This document shows, piece after piece, positions 63,329 through 64,000 of a stretch of 64,000 bases of DNA (within the stretch, counting starts at the first letter, position 1; the number at the start of each line of letters is the position of its first letter). A model generated the notes under the pieces. It was not told where the DNA came from. It saw only the letters and a program-made list of their open reading frames with translations, and made no database searches. A program made the position numbers and the translations under genes. The stretch is from Paraburkholderia agricolaris (GTDB lineage: Bacteria > Pseudomonadota > Gammaproteobacteria > Burkholderiales > Burkholderiaceae): positions 3,162,001 to 3,226,000 of the forward strand of contig NZ_QPER01000002.1 of NCBI RefSeq assembly GCF_009455635.1, in the 5' to 3' direction.

Positions 63329-64000
63329 ATGCCCGCCAAGGCCTATTCCGATATGTTGGTGGAGGTCTTTCGACAGCTGGACCGGCAGCCCGAGATGCTG
63401 GAGCGCGTCTTCGATTGCTTTCCGGACGTGCTGTATTACATCAAGGACGCTGAAGCGCGCTATCTTTCCGTCAATCAAACGCTCATCAATCGAAGCGGGA
63501 TGGCGCGCGAAGATGTGATTGGCCAGACGGCCGACCAGCTGTTTCCGGTGACCGGTGCAAGCACCAACGCGCAAGATCTGAACGTTATCGAAACCCAGTC
63601 TCCGATTGTCGATCGCCTGCGTCTTTACTCGTCAGGATCGGGACATCGATACTGGTGCCTAAGCTCCAAGTTTCCAGTTCTCAACGAGGACGGACGAGCA
63701 ATCGGACTGATCGGCATCTCGCGCGATCTGCCTCGCCCCGATGAACGGCACCACGGTTACCGCCGCTTACTGGAATATCTGGATTATCTGGAACAGAACC
63801 TCGGACAGAACATCCTGGTCACCGAAGCGGCAGAACGCGCATCTATTTCTGTCGACACGTTGGAACGCCTGACCCGTGAAGTGTTTCATCTGACGCCCAA
63901 GCAACTGCTGATGAAATTGCGGATCGACCACGCGTGCAAACTACTCGAAACGACGGACAACAGCATTACGGATATCGCGACGGACTGCGGCTACGCGGAC
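63329..64000 (+). CDS. PAS-domain AraC family regulator (partial, runs off window)
   Basis: 224 codons to the window edge without a stop. Starting MPAKAYSDMLVEVFRQLDRQ, a PAS sensor domain follows (VFDCFPDVLYYIKDAEARYL, AREDVIGQTADQLFPVTG, LIGISRDLP; about 28-135). The AraC helix-turn-helix then begins (LVTEAAERASISVDTLERLT, LKLRIDHACKLLETTDNSIT, DIATDCGYAD). The C-terminus lies beyond 64000. Co-oriented with the TPP decarboxylase genes but separated by the terminator; it may control them. Confidence 0.88.
   Translation, partial: MPAKAYSDMLVEVFRQLDRQPEMLERVFDCFPDVLYYIKDAEARYLSVNQTLINRSGMAREDVIGQTADQLFPVTGASTNAQDLNVIETQSPIVDRLRLYSSGSGHRYWCLSSKFPVLNEDGRAIGLIGISRDLPRPDERHHGYRRLLEYLDYLEQNLGQNILVTEAAERASISVDTLERLTREVFHLTPKQLLMKLRIDHACKLLETTDNSITDIATDCGYAD

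Noticed and set aside
1..64000. CRISPR arrays, rRNA operons, replication origins
   Set aside because: No regularly spaced repeats, rRNA-like sequence, or parAB/repA-type genes were seen.

Overview
The window looks like an accessory replicon or island-rich chromosome segment of a Burkholderiaceae bacterium (Paraburkholderia/Caballeronia type). It is GC-rich with tightly packed catabolic operons, each beside its own TetR, LysR, GntR, LuxR, IclR or AraC regulator. It carries a Burkholderia-style trimeric porin and the RND/YCF48-like and DUF1329 genes that often accompany degradation of hydrophobic compounds. No rRNA, tRNA, CRISPR or replication genes were recognised. All family assignments are by eye from motifs; no database search was run.

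Layout. (1) 0.5-11.2 kb: a minus-strand catabolic operon (RND exporter, YCF48/BNR protein, aldehyde dehydrogenase, FAD monooxygenase, alpha/beta hydrolase) bracketed by two paralogous TetR genes. The second TetR is split by a complete IS30-family element with a 2-bp target duplication. (2) 11.3-17.8 kb: glutarate module (glutaryl-CoA dehydrogenase, class III CoA-transferase, ETF-ubiquinone oxidoreductase, divergent LysR) plus an MHS-type transporter. (3) 18.0-18.9 kb: gene fragments, including a frameshifted ImmA/IrrE metallopeptidase. (4) 19.0-27.9 kb: two divergent operons with a SsuABC-like transporter, enolase-superfamily dehydratase, RraA-like aldolase, GntR regulator, SDR, SMP-30 lactonase and KGSADH-like aldehyde dehydrogenase. 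This forms a complete oxidative, non-phosphorylative route for a sugar or sugar-like acid. (5) 28.0-30.5 kb: purine nucleoside permease family protein and porin. (6) 30.6-32.1 kb: decayed ISKra4 and IS6 remnants.

(7) 32.3-49.6 kb: a large cluster with a SnoaL-like protein, two complete SDRs, an NmrA-like reductase, DUF1329, a LuxR regulator, and then, after a deleted IS6 element that cut off an acyl-CoA dehydrogenase, a minus-strand operon of DUF35, a Cys-less thiolase-fold protein, two MaoC proteins, ADP-forming acyl-CoA ligase, aldehyde dehydrogenase, MFS, alcohol dehydrogenase and divergent IclR. The set reads as alcohol to aldehyde to acid to CoA ester, then dehydrogenation, hydration and retro-aldol cleavage. 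(8) 49.7-59.2 kb: a putative island flanked by diverged direct repeats, with a Shedu-like fragment at one end and a decayed tyrosine-recombinase gene at the other. It carries a tannase-family esterase, AAHS transporter, SDR, nitroreductase, acyl-CoA ligase and TetR. (9) 60.0-64 kb: etfBA, a two-subunit TPP-dependent decarboxylase of the sulfopyruvate/phosphonopyruvate type, and a PAS-AraC regulator running off the end.

The most promising candidates for something undescribed are the divergent sugar-acid/sulfonate cluster with its paired inverted operators (19-28 kb) and the retro-aldol side-chain cluster (39-48 kb).
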